Positions 7,925 to 15,180 of a stretch of DNA of 64,000 nt are shown here, piece by piece; the first letter of the stretch is position 1; the number at the start of each line of letters is the position of its first letter. The stretch is from [Clostridium] clostridioforme AGR2157. Lineage in GTDB: Bacteria > Bacillota > Clostridia > Lachnospirales > Lachnospiraceae. The stretch is taken from contig NZ_AUJR01000029.1 of assembly GCF_000424325.1 (NCBI RefSeq), positions 1 to 64,000 on the forward strand, given 5' to 3'. A model generated the notes under the pieces. It ran no database searches. It was not told where the DNA came from and saw nothing but the letters and a program-made list of their open reading frames with translations. The position numbers and the translations under genes were made by a program.

Positions 7925-8652
7925 CAGATGCCTCCGTTTAGTTTGGAGAACTGGTAATCTGCATACTGCTGATGAATCTGCGACCGCATGGTCCTGGTAA
8001 TAGGCAGATGTTCTCCGGTTGTCAAAATAAACTCTGATTTCTCTATGGAGAAAACCTTGTCCATGTTGATGATGCAATTCCGGTAGCAGCATATGAACTG
8101 GGTGTAGATAAGGAGCATACCGGAAAAATCTTCAAACCGCATATAAGTGCGGACCGTCTTGTCGGGAAGATGGATTTGTATGTAGTGGTTTGAATAATCT
8201 GTGTAAAGGATAGAGTCAACGGGAATCTTAAGCATGATGCGGCTTTCCTTTACCTCTATATAATGACTCTGCTTCCTGCGGGATACAGACATAAAATACT
8301 CCATGGTATGGCTGAACTTCTCATAGCGGATGGGCTTTACCATGTAATCCAGAGCCCGGACCTCATATCCCTTCAGGGCAAAATCCGTACTGCTGGTGGT
8401 GAACACGATGGTACAGGAATCATCATCCTTACGGACCTTTTCAGCGATTCGGATGCCGGAAGTCTCATTCCGGAGAAAAATATCTAAGAATATAAGGTCA
8501 AAGCTGCCCCTTTCCCAGCAGCGAAGGAAATCGGCGGCAGTATTGAAGATGGTCGTCTGCTGGCAGGTATGTGTGTCAGAACAATAGGTAGATATAAAGC
8601 CGGCTAACTGACGAGCCTCATCTATCGAGTCGTCGATGACTGCAATGTTCAC
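7924..8652 (-). CDS. LytTR-family (AgrA/LytR-like) response regulator
   Basis: The 242-residue protein has a receiver domain (acidic pair D7-D8, predicted phosphoacceptor D57 in FDLIFLDIF, conserved lysine in DYMVKPI) and a C-terminal LytTR DNA-binding domain (about 140-240, with ILYTDYSNHYIQIH and FICCYRNCIINMDKV). It starts at a GTG with AAAGGAAGG a few bases upstream. Such regulators usually respond to peptide or cell-density kinases. Here the downstream partner kinase is only a stump, so the natural input may be lost. A good sigma-A promoter lies upstream on the same strand. Confidence 0.88.
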   Translation of the reverse strand: MNIAVIDDSIDEARQLAGFISTYCSDTHTCQQTTIFNTAADFLRCWERGSFDLIFLDIFLRNETSGIRIAEKVRKDDDSCTIVFTTSSTDFALKGYEVRALDYMVKPIRYEKFSHTMEYFMSVSRRKQSHYIEVKESRIMLKIPVDSILYTDYSNHYIQIHLPDKTVRTYMRFEDFSGMLLIYTQFICCYRNCIINMDKVFSIEKSEFILTTGEHLPITRTMRSQIHQQYADYQFSKLNGGI

Positions 8653-8745
8653 GGTGCCCTTCCTTTCTTTTGTATATCAACAGGGTAACAAAAGCCATAT
8701 AAATTATCCTGTGACGGTACGTTATGAAACAATCCATATAGGTTC

Positions 8746-8774
8746 AGTATAATATACAACAAATTAAATTGCAA
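8746..8774 (-). promoter_or_regulatory. Sigma-A type promoter of the LytTR regulator
   Basis: On the minus strand TTGCAA (8769-8774) and TATACT (8746-8751) are separated by exactly 17 bp. Transcription would start near 8739, giving a leader of roughly 90 nt before the GTG at 8652. Confidence 0.6.
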
Positions 8775-8801
8775 GGGCAATTGGAATAAGTTGTAAGAGC
8801 G

Positions 8802-8830
8802 GTATAGGCAGGCCCCTGCCTGGGTATAAT
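8802..8830 (+). promoter_or_regulatory. Candidate promoter of the spore protein gene with an internal palindrome
   Basis: GTATAG (8802-8807) and a perfect TATAAT (8825-8830) are 17 bp apart, 47 bases upstream of the SASP start. The GTATA hexamer resembles forespore sigma factor (sigma-G) -35 elements, but the -10 is of vegetative type, so the sigma factor is uncertain. The spacer is almost entirely an inverted repeat, AGGCAGG-CC-CCTGCCT (8806-8821), a plausible operator. Confidence 0.4.
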
Positions 8831-8876
8831 CCATTTGTACTTATTTTGTATCAGCAAGAAAGGAGCAAGAACCTAC

Positions 8877-9089
8877 ATGGGAAAGTCTAAGAAGAATGAG
8901 GCATTTGATCCCCATAACCTGAGTGCACAGGACCAGCTTAAGTTTGAGATTGCCCAGGAACTGGGGTTGGACGCAAAGGTCATGGAGGGCGGATGGAGAA
9001 GCCTGACAGCCAAGGAAAGCGGCAAGATAGGGGGCCTTATCACAAAGCGCAAACGGGAACTTAAGAAAGAGGCATTGCAGCAGGAATGA
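8877..9089 (+). CDS. Alpha/beta-type small acid-soluble spore protein
   Basis: The 70-residue protein has the SASP signature KFEIAQELGLDAKVMEGGW followed by LTAKESGKIGG and a basic tail LITKRKRELKK. These proteins coat and protect spore DNA and are made in the forespore. The start at 8877 follows AAAGGAGC at a distance of about 10 bases. The gene is monocistronic in appearance, and a promoter for the next gene overlaps its 3' end. Confidence 0.9.
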   Translation: MGKSKKNEAFDPHNLSAQDQLKFEIAQELGLDAKVMEGGWRSLTAKESGKIGGLITKRKRELKKEALQQE

Positions 9090-9103
9090 TTTTCCGATAT
9101 ACT
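9075..9103 (+). promoter_or_regulatory. Sigma-A type promoter for the cobalamin cluster (cbiG)
   Basis: TTGCAG (9075-9080) and TATACT (9098-9103) are separated by 17 bp, straddling the SASP stop codon. Transcription would begin near 9110, about 35 bases before the cbiG ATG. That leaves no room for a cobalamin riboswitch. Confidence 0.55.
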
Positions 9104-9144
9104 GTTTTATATCTGTAATCAGGAATGATACAAAGGAGACGGGA

Positions 9145-10284
9145 ATGAAGATAGGAATGATCTGTTTTACGGCAAGAGGCGCCGGAATATGCCGCCTGCT
9201 GTGCCGCCGGTTCAGGGATACAGGAACAGAGTGCCAAGGATATGTGCCGCGGCGCTTCTGGAAGCCGGAATGGGAGGCGGAGGGTATCCTGCCTCAGGAC
9301 AATTCCCTTTCGGAATGGACCGGATCCATGTTTGGACAGAAGAGGGCGCTGGTGTTCATCGGCGCGGCCGGTATTGCAGTCAGGGCTATTGCGCCCTTTG
9401 TCCGGGATAAGATGACAGACCCTCCTGTGGTGGCGGCTGATGAAGCCGGGCATTTCTGTATCCCCCTGTTGTCAGGCCATGTGGGGGGAGCCAATGAGCT
9501 GGCTGAAAGGATGGCGGGCTGGCTTCAGGGCATACCGGTCATAACCACGGCAACGGATGTCAACGGTGTATTTGCGGTGGATGTCTTTGCAGCCCGCAGC
9601 GGTCTTTGCATAACAGACAGAAAAGAGGCCAAAGAGATTTCTGCCTGGCTGCTGGATGGCGGGAAGGTGGGTTTTTTCTGTGACGCGGAGTGCCATGGGG
9701 CGGAGAGCGCGTCCGGCGCCGGGTCTTGGAGAAACTGGATTTCAGACAGAGAAACAGGAATCTTTGGGGAGGGCGCCAAGGGCATATGCAGACATAATAT
9801 ATGCATGAATAGCGTGTGCAGGCATAACATATGGATTACATTCCGAAACAGTGAAAGGCCTTCCTTCCTTCGCCTGGTTCCAAAGATGGTTGTGGTGGGC
9901 GTGGGCTGCAGGAAGGGAACCCCGCCGGATGTCCTGGAACGCCGTGTCCTGGAAGCGCTGGAGGATAGTGGCATTGACCCGGCGGCGGTAAAGGCATTGT
10001 CCACCATTGACATTAAGGCCAAAGAGGCAGCGGTGTCGCAGCTGGCCGGCAGGTACGGGTGGGAGCTTCGTACATTTACATCCGGGGAACTGCTGGCTGT
10101 GGAAGGAGAGTTTGAGGAATCCGAGTTTGTAAGATCCACGGTGGGCGTGGGCAATGTCTGCGAAAGGTCCTGTACGGCCGGGGGAGGAATCCTTCTGATA
10201 CATAAGCGGGCCGGAGAAGGGGTGACGGTGGCGGCAGCCATAGAGCCGGTTGCAGGAGCCGGTCACAGGGAAATTAGACATTGA
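9145..10284 (+). CDS. cbiG: Cobalt-precorrin-5A hydrolase CbiG
   Basis: Opens the delta-lactone ring of cobalt-precorrin-5A in anaerobic corrin synthesis. The N-terminal domain carries FIGAAGIAVRAIAPFVRDK and the CbiG hallmark IPLLSGHVGGANELAERMA followed by ITTATDVNGVFA. The C-terminal domain (about 250-379) has VGVGCRKGTPPDVLE and STIDIKAKEAAV. At 379 residues the protein is slightly longer than usual. The linker contains an apparent internal duplication (17-bp near-identical direct repeats at 9787-9803 and 9817-9833, both read as CRHNI). AAAGGAGA precedes the ATG. First gene of the cobalamin cluster. Confidence 0.92.
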   Translation: MKIGMICFTARGAGICRLLCRRFRDTGTECQGYVPRRFWKPEWEAEGILPQDNSLSEWTGSMFGQKRALVFIGAAGIAVRAIAPFVRDKMTDPPVVAADEAGHFCIPLLSGHVGGANELAERMAGWLQGIPVITTATDVNGVFAVDVFAARSGLCITDRKEAKEISAWLLDGGKVGFFCDAECHGAESASGAGSWRNWISDRETGIFGEGAKGICRHNICMNSVCRHNIWITFRNSERPSFLRLVPKMVVVGVGCRKGTPPDVLERRVLEALEDSGIDPAAVKALSTIDIKAKEAAVSQLAGRYGWELRTFTSGELLAVEGEFEESEFVRSTVGVGNVCERSCTAGGGILLIHKRAGEGVTVAAAIEPVAGAGHREIRH

Positions 10285-10309
10285 GAAATGCAGTTGGATA
10301 TGATATACT
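10281..10309 (+). promoter_or_regulatory. Sigma-A type promoter for cbiD and downstream genes
   Basis: TTGAGA (10281-10286, overlapping the cbiG stop) and TATACT (10304-10309) are 17 bp apart, and the -10 is extended (TG-A-TATACT). It gives the cbiD-onward genes a start of their own about 35 bases before the ATG. Confidence 0.55.
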
Positions 10310-10350
10310 TTTCCATAGTTTAAGTCAGATGTTGGACAGCAGGTGGGACT

Positions 10351-11553
10351 ATGGCAGATTCGTACATCTATAAGAATCAGAAAAAATTGAGATGGGGATA
10401 CACCACAGGTACTTGTGCGGCAGCGGCTTCCTTGGCAGCTGCCGTTATGTTGTTGCAGGGCAGGAGAATGGAGCAGGTATCCCTGACAACGCCAAAGGGA
10501 GTCCGTCTGGACCTGGAGGTGGAGGAAATGGATACGGGGGAGAACCGTGTATCCTGCGGTGTCAGAAAGGATGCAGGCGACGACCCGGATGTGACGGACG
10601 GGCTTATGGTGTATTCACAGGTCCGGCTGCCGGATGCGGACAGCGTTGATGTCAGCGGTGCCGGTGGGGATTATGTGTATGAGAAGGACGGATTACGGCT
10701 GAATTTATCCGGAGGAGTGGGAGTGGGAAGGGTAACTCAGTGCGGTTTGAGCTGCGAAGTGGGAAAGGCGGCCATTAACCCGGTTCCCAGGCAGATGATA
10801 TTTGAACAGGTGGCCGGTGTGTGCCGGGAATCCGGTTTTAAGGGTGTGCTTTCCATTGAAATCCGTGTACCGGGAGCTTTTAAGGTGGCGGATAAGACCT
10901 TTAACAGCCGTCTGGGAATCCAGGGAGGCATATCCATACTGGGGACCAGCGGAATGGTGGAGCCCATGAGCGAGACAGCGCTTCTTGACACCATACGGCT
11001 GGAGCTGAGGCAGAGGATACGTAAGGGGGAGAAGAACCTCCTGGTGACACCGGGAAATTACGGTGAGAACTTTGTAGGCAATGTACTTGGTCTTGGCCTG
11101 GGACAGGCTGTGAAATGCAGCAACTTCATAGGCAGTACCATTGACATGGCGGTGGAAGAAGGTGCTGAGTCCATACTGCTCATAGGCCATGGCGGTAAGC
11201 TAATCAAACTGGCAGCCGGTATCATGAATACCCATTCCTCCTGGGCGGATGGGAGAATGGAAATCCTGGCAGCCCACGGAGCTGCCTGCGGCGCGAAAAG
11301 AGAGCTGGTGGAACAGATTCTGGAAGCAGTGACCGTGGATGAGGGGCTGCGCCTTCTGGAGACAGAGGATGGCCTGCGTGAACAGGTGATGAAGCGGGTG
11401 ATGGGGCGGCTGGAACAGCATATGAAACGGCGGGCCGGTGAACGTCTGAGGGCAGAGGCCATTGTATTTACCAATGAACGCGGAATACTGGGCGCAACCA
11501 CCGGCGCAGATGATTTGCTTATGTTTTTTACGGACAGAATGAGGAATAGATGA
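10351..11553 (+). CDS. cbiD: Cobalt-precorrin-5B (C1)-methyltransferase CbiD
   Basis: Methylates C1 of the corrin ring in the anaerobic pathway. The 400-residue protein has the family-defining N-terminal segment RWGYTTGTCAAAASLAA and later TPGNYGENFVGN and LLIGHGGKLIKLAAGIMNTH. The length is a little above the usual 360-380. A candidate promoter lies in the 66-bp gap before it, and the next gene follows after 13 bp. Confidence 0.94.
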   Translation: MADSYIYKNQKKLRWGYTTGTCAAAASLAAAVMLLQGRRMEQVSLTTPKGVRLDLEVEEMDTGENRVSCGVRKDAGDDPDVTDGLMVYSQVRLPDADSVDVSGAGGDYVYEKDGLRLNLSGGVGVGRVTQCGLSCEVGKAAINPVPRQMIFEQVAGVCRESGFKGVLSIEIRVPGAFKVADKTFNSRLGIQGGISILGTSGMVEPMSETALLDTIRLELRQRIRKGEKNLLVTPGNYGENFVGNVLGLGLGQAVKCSNFIGSTIDMAVEEGAESILLIGHGGKLIKLAAGIMNTHSSWADGRMEILAAHGAACGAKRELVEQILEAVTVDEGLRLLETEDGLREQVMKRVMGRLEQHMKRRAGERLRAEAIVFTNERGILGATTGADDLLMFFTDRMRNR

Positions 11554-11566
11554 AAGGCGGAATGAG

Positions 11567-13081
11567 ATGATACATATAGTAGGAGCAGGTCCGGGCGCAG
11601 TTGATTTGATTACGGTCAGGGGAAAGAGACTCTTGTCAGAGGCAGATGTGGTCATATATGCGGGTTCCCTGGTCAGCCGGGAGCTTTTAGACTGGGTCAG
11701 GCAGGATGCCAGGATTTATGACAGCGCCTCCATGGACCTGGAGCAGGTCATGGAAGTGATGGAACAGGCGGAACGGGACGGTCTTACCACGGTGCGCCTT
11801 CATACCGGGGATCCCTGCCTCTACGGTGCCATACGGGAACAGATGGACGGTCTGGATGCTAGGGGGATAGGTTATGATATATGTCCCGGGGTCAGCTCCT
11901 TCTGCGGAGCCGCCGCAGCGCTTGGGATGGAGTATACCCTGCCCGGCATCAGCCAGAGTGTAGTCATAACCAGGATGGCCGGTAGGACACCTGTGCCGGA
12001 ACGGGAATCCATAGGGAAATTTGCTGCCCACGGCAGCACCATGGTGATATTCCTGAGCGCCGGCATGACGGGAGAATTGTCAGAGGAGCTGATGAAGGGC
12101 GGATATCCGGGGGATACGCCCGCAGCCATTGTATATAAGGCAACCTGGCCGGACCAGAAGGTGGTCCGGTGTACGGTAGCTGCCTTAAAGGAGACGGCAG
12201 ACAGGGAAGGAATCCATAAGACCGCGCTTATTGTGGTGGGAAATACCGTGGCCCAGACCGGCTATGAGCGATCAAAGCTTTACGACCCCGCCTTTACCAC
12301 CGGATTCCGTGTGGGCCGTGAAGATATCCAGAGGAAACAGGAGCCCGGAACACTCTATGTGGTGGGGATGGGACCAGGAGAAAAAAAGCAGATGACGGGA
12401 CAGGCCCTGGAAGTGATGGAGCAGTGCCAGGTCATAGCCGGTTACACGGTCTATGTGGACCTGGTAAGGGGATTGTTCCCCCAAAAGGAATTTTTGACCA
12501 CTGCCATGACCAGGGAAGAGGAACGGTGCCGGAAGGCGTTTGAATGCTGTATGGAGGGAAAGAATACAGCCATGATATGCAGCGGGGACGCAGGGGTTTA
12601 TGGAATGGCGGGCCTCATACTGGAACTGGCAAAGCAGTATCCCGGCGTCAGCGTCAGGACAGTGCCGGGAATCACGGCTGCCTGCGCGGGGGCGGCGGTT
12701 CTGGGAGCCCCGCTGATGCACGATTTTGCTGTCATAAGCTTAAGCGACCGGCTTACGCCCCTGGAGGTCATATGGAACCGGGTAGAGGCCGCGGCCCAGG
12801 CGGATTTTGTCATATGTCTGTACAACCCGGCCAGCAAGGGACGGCCTGACTATTTCAGGCAGGCGTGCAGCCGTATTCTTAAGTACAGGGCAGGGCATAC
12901 CGTGTGCGGGCTGGCTGTGAACATCGGCAGGGAAGGGGAAGGGACGGAGGTCCTTACCCTGGAGGAGCTGAAGGAACGCCGGGTGGACATGTTCACCACG
13001 GTCTACATCGGCAATTCCCATACCAGGCAGATTGGCCCCTATATGGTCACGCCGAGAGGTTACAGGTATGAAGGAAATTAA
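11567..13081 (+). CDS. cbiF-cbiH: Fused cobalt-precorrin-4 methyltransferase (CbiF) and precorrin-3B C17-methyltransferase (CbiH)
   Basis: Two tetrapyrrole methyltransferase domains lie in one 504-residue chain. Residues 1-250 match CbiF/CobM (MIHIVGAGPGAVDLITVRG, YAGSLVSRELL, HTGDPCLYGA). Residues 262-504 match CbiH/CobJ (LYVVGMGPGEKKQMTGQALE, GYTVYVDL, CSGDAGVYGMAGLILE, VPGITAACAGAAVLGAPL). A single frame runs through both without internal start or stop signals. CbiH contracts the ring at step 3-4 and CbiF methylates C11 next, so the fusion joins two successive steps, with the domains in reverse pathway order. It overlaps cbiJ by 14 bp. Confidence 0.92.
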   Translation: MIHIVGAGPGAVDLITVRGKRLLSEADVVIYAGSLVSRELLDWVRQDARIYDSASMDLEQVMEVMEQAERDGLTTVRLHTGDPCLYGAIREQMDGLDARGIGYDICPGVSSFCGAAAALGMEYTLPGISQSVVITRMAGRTPVPERESIGKFAAHGSTMVIFLSAGMTGELSEELMKGGYPGDTPAAIVYKATWPDQKVVRCTVAALKETADREGIHKTALIVVGNTVAQTGYERSKLYDPAFTTGFRVGREDIQRKQEPGTLYVVGMGPGEKKQMTGQALEVMEQCQVIAGYTVYVDLVRGLFPQKEFLTTAMTREEERCRKAFECCMEGKNTAMICSGDAGVYGMAGLILELAKQYPGVSVRTVPGITAACAGAAVLGAPLMHDFAVISLSDRLTPLEVIWNRVEAAAQADFVICLYNPASKGRPDYFRQACSRILKYRAGHTVCGLAVNIGREGEGTEVLTLEELKERRVDMFTTVYIGNSHTRQIGPYMVTPRGYRYEGN

Positions 13082-13889
13082 GAGGAGTATCATACTGTTT
13101 GCAGGGACCACGGAGGGGAGGCTGCTGGCTGAATATCTTCAGGAGCTTAACCGACCCTTTGTAATCTGTGTGGCTACCGGATATGGAAGGGATTTGCTGG
13201 AGGATATATGCAGGCCGGACCATGACGGATGCATGGAGATACGCCAGGGGCGTCTTAATGTTACGGAAATGGAGCGGATGTTTGATAAGCTGCGGCCGGA
13301 ACTGGTCATTGACGCCACCCATCCATATGCGGTGGAAGTAACCCGAAACATAAGAATTGCCTGTTCCAAAAGAAAGGGCCTGCGGCTTATAAGGTGCCTG
13401 CGTGAACCGGGGGCCGGGGACAGCCGGCCGGGAGTAATCCATATGCCGGATGTGGAGGCGGCAGTCACATGGCTGTCCTCTGTGACGGGAAATATTCTGG
13501 TGACCACGGGCAGCAAGGAGCTGGCCGCGTACACAAGAATAAGGGATTATGAGCAGAGGATTTATGCCAGGGTCCTGCCCTCGGCGGAGGCCGTGGCCCA
13601 GTGCAGGAGTCTGGGATTTGAGGGCCGCCATATCATCGCCATGCAGGGACCTTTTTCAGAGGAAATGAATCTGGTACAGCTCAGGGAATACGGATGCGCT
13701 TATCTGGTGACCAAGGACGGCGGCGCAGCCGGAGGCTTTTCGGAAAAGATAAAGGCAGCGCACAGGGCCGGTGCTGCGGCAGTGGTGATTGACCGGCCGG
13801 GCAGCGGGGAAGGCATATCCCTGGATGAGATAAAGGGACAGCTAAAGGAGTGGATGGAACATGAAAAGAAAGGAAGCATATATGGATGA
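13068..13889 (+). CDS. cbiJ: Precorrin-6A / cobalt-precorrin-6A reductase
   Basis: Reduces the corrin macrocycle at the precorrin-6 stage. The start at 13068 (273 residues) places SIILFAGTTEGRLLAEYL, the CbiJ/CobK nucleotide-binding start, near the N-terminus; the longer frame from 13032 adds only an unconserved stretch. Other family motifs are VIDATHPYAVEVTRNI, NILVTTGSKEL and YLVTKDGGAAGGFSEK. It begins inside the end of cbiFH and its end is overlapped by cbiET, which indicates translational coupling. Confidence 0.9.
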   Translation: MKEIKRSIILFAGTTEGRLLAEYLQELNRPFVICVATGYGRDLLEDICRPDHDGCMEIRQGRLNVTEMERMFDKLRPELVIDATHPYAVEVTRNIRIACSKRKGLRLIRCLREPGAGDSRPGVIHMPDVEAAVTWLSSVTGNILVTTGSKELAAYTRIRDYEQRIYARVLPSAEAVAQCRSLGFEGRHIIAMQGPFSEEMNLVQLREYGCAYLVTKDGGAAGGFSEKIKAAHRAGAAAVVIDRPGSGEGISLDEIKGQLKEWMEHEKKGSIYG

Positions 13890-15180
13890 TTTAAGGCCAA
13901 TCGTATATCTGGTGGGCATAGGAATGGGGGGAGAGGACCAGCTGACGGGCCGGGCAATGGATTGCCTGGAGGCGGCCCAGGTGGTGATGGGGGCGGACCG
14001 GATGCTGGACAGCGTCAGCGCGTACACCGATAAGAAGCGGGTATTTTCAGCCTATAAGCCCAGTGAGATGGTACAGTGGCTGGGCAGCTTCCGGTGGGAT
14101 GAGGCAGCCCTGGTGCTGTCAGGAGACACCGGCTTTTACAGCGGGGCTGAGGCGGCGGCCAAGGCATTTGTGCGGGAGGGATGGGACGTGGAATTTGTTC
14201 CGGGTGTGTCCAGCCTGTCCTATTTCTGCGCCAGGCTGGGAAAGAGCTGGCAGAATGTCCATCCGGTCAGCAGCCATGGACGGGACTGCGATGTGGCTGC
14301 CCATATCCGCAGCTTCAAGAGCTGCTTTATCCTGCTGGGCGGAGCCGGCAGCGTGCCGGATTTGTGCCGCCAGCTGGTCAGCAGCGGAATGAGCAACGTG
14401 ACCATATGGGCCGGAGAAAATTTTTCATACGAGGATGAACGCATTGCTTGGGAAATGACTCCTGCCGAGCTTTTAATGGAGGATGAGCGCCTTCCCTTTG
14501 GCAGCCTGGCCTGTGTACTGGTGGAGAATACAGAGGCGGCGGAAGGACAGCTTTATCCCCAGCCCGGTCCCGAGGATCACGACTATATCCGGGGCCAGGT
14601 GCCTATGACAAAAAAGGAGGTACGGAGGATATCCCTTGAGAAGCTGTGTATCGGCACCCAGGCCGTGTGCTATGATATCGGGGCCGGCACCGGCTCCGTG
14701 GCGGTGGAGATGGGAATGGAGATACGCAAGCGGGGCGGCAGCGGCCAGGTGTATGCCATTGAGCGGAACCGGGAAGCCCTGCAGCTGATTGAATCCAACT
14801 GCCAGAAGTTCCACGGAAGCTGGATGGGATTTCACATTGTGGAAGGCGAGGCGCCTGAGGCCATGAAGGGACTGGAACCGCCCACCCACGCATTCATCGG
14901 CGGAAGCGGCGGCCGTATGCGTGAAATCGTGGCAGCCCTTCTTGACGCCAATCCCCATGTGAGAATCGTGGCCAATGCCATTACACTGGAGACAGTGGGC
15001 GAGATTCTGGCGTGTATGAAGGAATTTGAATTTGCCACAGGAGAGATAACCCAGGTATGGGCGGCCCCCGTGGATGCGGTGGGAAGCTACCATATGCCAA
15101 AGGCGCAGAACCCGGTATATGTGGCGGTCATGCAGGACCCAAAAGACGACGGGGGAGATATACAATGGCAGGAGTTATGA
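13882..15180 (+). CDS. cbiET: Cobalt-precorrin-7 C5-methyltransferase / C15-methyltransferase-decarboxylase (CbiE-CbiT fusion, CobL-type)
   Basis: The N-terminal half (about 1-215) is a CbiE tetrapyrrole methylase (VYLVGIGMGGEDQLTGRAMD, VLSGDTGFYSGA, FVPGVSSLSYF). The C-terminal half (about 225-432) is a CbiT SAM-dependent methyltransferase with CYDIGAGTGSVAVEMGM and AIERNREALQLI. The start at 13882 is preferred because AAAGGAAG lies 6 bases upstream and CbiE proteins start close to VYLVGIG; an ATG at 13861 is also in frame. It overlaps both neighbours. Confidence 0.92.
   Translation: MDDLRPIVYLVGIGMGGEDQLTGRAMDCLEAAQVVMGADRMLDSVSAYTDKKRVFSAYKPSEMVQWLGSFRWDEAALVLSGDTGFYSGAEAAAKAFVREGWDVEFVPGVSSLSYFCARLGKSWQNVHPVSSHGRDCDVAAHIRSFKSCFILLGGAGSVPDLCRQLVSSGMSNVTIWAGENFSYEDERIAWEMTPAELLMEDERLPFGSLACVLVENTEAAEGQLYPQPGPEDHDYIRGQVPMTKKEVRRISLEKLCIGTQAVCYDIGAGTGSVAVEMGMEIRKRGGSGQVYAIERNREALQLIESNCQKFHGSWMGFHIVEGEAPEAMKGLEPPTHAFIGGSGGRMREIVAALLDANPHVRIVANAITLETVGEILACMKEFEFATGEITQVWAAPVDAVGSYHMPKAQNPVYVAVMQDPKDDGGDIQWQEL

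Noticed and set aside
8660-9144. Cobalamin riboswitch upstream of the cbi genes
   Set aside because: No B12-box-like sequence or suitable fold was recognised; the space is taken by the SASP gene and promoters. The GGCAGGCC palindrome is too short.
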